16,666 bases of DNA from Pseudomonas sp. (GTDB lineage: Bacteria > Pseudomonadota > Gammaproteobacteria > Pseudomonadales > Pseudomonadaceae), in assembly GCF_030147005.1 (NCBI RefSeq), contig NZ_JASLAW010000185.1:1-16666 (forward strand). The letters are read 5' to 3'. Positions 14,981 to 16,666 of this stretch are shown piece by piece. The notes under the pieces are model-generated. The model searched no databases, had not been told where the DNA came from, and saw only the letters and a program-made list of their open reading frames with translations. Both the position numbers and the translations under genes were made by a program. Numbering within the stretch: position 1 is the stretch's first letter; each line of letters opens with the position of its first letter.

Positions 14981-16666
14981 AGGCGTTTTTCAGTTTCATG
15001 ATTCGCTGGGTGATCCCCGTGCTGGGTTTGATCGCCCTGAGCCTGATCATCTGGTTTGTCGGGCCGTTGCTCGACGTGCTGGTGCCGGAAGGGCGCCGCT
15101 GGGCGCTGATCATCCTGGTGTTCGCGCTGTGGCTCGCCTACCGCGTGTTGCGCATCATCCAGGCCCGCCGCCAGGCCGCCGAAGTGATGCGCAGCCTGGC
15201 CGCCGAAACCCCGGCCGATCCCAACAGCGTCGCAACCGCCGAAGAGCTGTCGACCCTGCGCCAGCGCATGGACGAAGCCCTGACGCTGCTCAAGAAAGCC
15301 AAGCTCGGTGGCGACGAACGCCGCAACCTTTATGAGCTGCCGTGGTACGTGATCATCGGCCCTCCGGGTTCGGGCAAGACCACCGCTCTCGTCAATTCCG
15401 GGCTGCATTTCCCGCTGGCGGCGCAATTGGGCGCCGGTGCGGTGCGAGGCGTCGGCGGCACGCGTAATTGCGACTGGTGGTTTACCGACCAGGCCGTATT
15501 GCTCGACACCGCCGGCCGCTACACCACCCAGGACAGTAACTCCACGGTGGATAAAGCCGCGTGGCTGGGCTTTCTCGACCTGCTGAAAAAGCAGCGCTCG
15601 CGCCGGCCTATCGACGGTGCCTTTATCGCCATCAGCCTGTCGGATTTGCTGCTGGGCACAGACGCCGAGCGCGCAGCCCATGCCGCCGCGATTCGCCTGC
15701 GGATCCAGGAGCTGTACACCCAATTGGGCGTGCGTTTCCCGATCTACCTGATGCTGACCAAGCTCGACCTGGTACCGGGCTTCATGGAGTTCTTCGATAA
15801 CCTGAGCAAGGAAGAGCGCGCCCAGGTGTGGGGCATGACGTTTGCCCTCGACGACGGCAAAAACAGCGACAGCCCGTTGGCGAACCTGCAAAGCGAATTC
15901 GCCGGCCTCGAACTGCGCCTCAACGAACGCCTGGTGGAACGCCTGCAACAAGAACGCGACCCGGCGCGGCGCGACCTCATCTACGGTTTCCCGCAGCAGT
16001 TCGGCGCGTTGAAGGACTGCCTGCAAAGCTTCCTAGAAGGCGTGTTCAAACCCAATGCCTTTGAAGAGCGCGTGTTGCTGCGCGGGGTGTATTTCACCAG
16101 CGGCACCCAGGAAGGCAGCCCGATTGACCGCCTGATCGGCGCCATGGCCCAGAGCATGAACCTGGACCGCCAACATCTGGCGCGCCAGAGCGGCACCGGG
16201 CGCAGCTACTTCATCGAAAAACTCTTTACCGCCGTGGCCTTTGCCGAGCGGGGCTTGGTGGGGGTGAACCCGAAAGTCGAGCGCCGGCGCAAGTGGATCG
16301 CCCGGGGGGTACTTGCGGCTACCGTGGCATTGGTGGTCGTGGTCAGCAGCTTGTGGTGGGTGAGTTATCGCACCAACCAGGCGTATATCGCTCAGGTCGA
16401 CCAGAAGGTCGCACCGCTGGGCCAGACCGTGCAGAACCTGAGCCCGGCGCAGCGTGAAGTCTTGGCCGTGCTGCCGTTGCTCAACGCGGTGAAGAACCTG
16501 GCCGGTGATTCGCCGAGCTGGTCCGAAGGGTTGGGGCTGTACCAGGGCGACATGCTCGAAGCCGAATCGGCGAGCGTGTATCGCAAGTTGCTTATCGCGG
16601 TCTTCGCACCGCGCCTGGTCACCCGCATCGAGGAACAACTGCACGGCGGCGGCAACTCGGACTTCC
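14977..16666 (+). CDS. tssM: T6SS inner-membrane protein TssM (IcmF), 5' part
   Basis: The frame is open from a GTG at 14977 to the window end, giving 563 codons of a family usually near 1,100-1,200 residues; the rest lies beyond the edge. The start has GGAGGG (14965-14970) 6 nt upstream and overlaps the tssL stop as GTGA. Two N-terminal hydrophobic segments (about 10-30 and 42-58) form a hairpin. They are followed by an NTPase-like cytoplasmic domain with Walker A GPPGSGKT (128-135) and the G-protein-like motif DTAGRY (177-182). A third transmembrane helix spans about 441-463 (LAATVALVVVVSSLWWV), after which the chain enters the periplasm, where TssJ binds. TssM forms the central channel of the membrane complex with TssL and TssJ. 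The intact Walker A places it with the versions that may bind nucleotide. Confidence 0.96.
   Translation, partial: MKAFFSFMIRWVIPVLGLIALSLIIWFVGPLLDVLVPEGRRWALIILVFALWLAYRVLRIIQARRQAAEVMRSLAAETPADPNSVATAEELSTLRQRMDEALTLLKKAKLGGDERRNLYELPWYVIIGPPGSGKTTALVNSGLHFPLAAQLGAGAVRGVGGTRNCDWWFTDQAVLLDTAGRYTTQDSNSTVDKAAWLGFLDLLKKQRSRRPIDGAFIAISLSDLLLGTDAERAAHAAAIRLRIQELYTQLGVRFPIYLMLTKLDLVPGFMEFFDNLSKEERAQVWGMTFALDDGKNSDSPLANLQSEFAGLELRLNERLVERLQQERDPARRDLIYGFPQQFGALKDCLQSFLEGVFKPNAFEERVLLRGVYFTSGTQEGSPIDRLIGAMAQSMNLDRQHLARQSGTGRSYFIEKLFTAVAFAERGLVGVNPKVERRRKWIARGVLAATVALVVVVSSLWWVSYRTNQAYIAQVDQKVAPLGQTVQNLSPAQREVLAVLPLLNAVKNLAGDSPSWSEGLGLYQGDMLEAESASVYRKLLIAVFAPRLVTRIEEQLHGGGNSDF

Noticed and set aside
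14680..16026. Minus-strand open frame (448 aa) opposite tssL and tssM
   Set aside because: It is antisense to the conserved TssM NTPase region and to the TssL OmpA domain; no support as a gene.

Overview
The window carries most of a type VI secretion system (T6SS) core locus from a GC-rich Pseudomonas, most likely of the P. fluorescens group. The assignment rests on three things. The Hcp is 162 residues and closely resembles P. aeruginosa Hcp1. The gene order is that of the P. aeruginosa H1 cluster. The intergenic gaps hold Pseudomonas-type REP palindromes with GGAGCGRGCTTGCTCGCGAA cores.

The locus is two divergent operons around a 343-nt control region (10094-10436). The left operon, on the minus strand, runs tssA-tssB-tssC-hcp-tssE-tssF-tssG-tssH(clpV). 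It encodes the cap/organiser, contractile sheath, inner tube, baseplate wedge and sheath-recycling ATPase. The right operon, on the plus strand, runs fha(tagH)-tssJ-tssK-tssL-tssM. It encodes a phosphothreonine-reading regulator, the envelope complex (lipoprotein TssJ, inner-membrane TssL and TssM) and TssK, which joins baseplate to membrane complex. TssM is cut by the right edge after about 563 codons. All thirteen canonical core components except VgrG (TssI) are present, and every complete gene reads open without frameshift.

Together these genes describe a complete contractile injection machine. TssJLM spans the envelope. TssK with TssE/F/G docks the baseplate. TssA primes and caps Hcp tube and TssB/C sheath growth. 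ClpV disassembles the contracted sheath. Fha suggests post-translational control by a Thr kinase/phosphatase pair that would lie outside the window. No effector, immunity protein, VgrG, PAAR, PpkA, PppA or TagF is visible, and tagJ, which lies between hcp and tssE in P. aeruginosa H1, is absent.

The unusual structures are all non-coding or at the edge. (1) A perfect inverted repeat of at least 117 bp occupies 1-262. It folds through a REP doublet and mirrors the last 20 codons of clpV onto the plus strand at the window start; it is either a foldback assembly artefact or a real inverted duplication. (2) A second REP doublet of a slightly different sequence type sits between tssC and hcp. (3) A strong hairpin lies just after hcp. 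(4) A sigma-54-like element sits upstream of tssA, and the fha leader contains several GGA motifs. No wholly new system is evident; this is a recognisable H1-like T6SS with regulatory and structural oddities.
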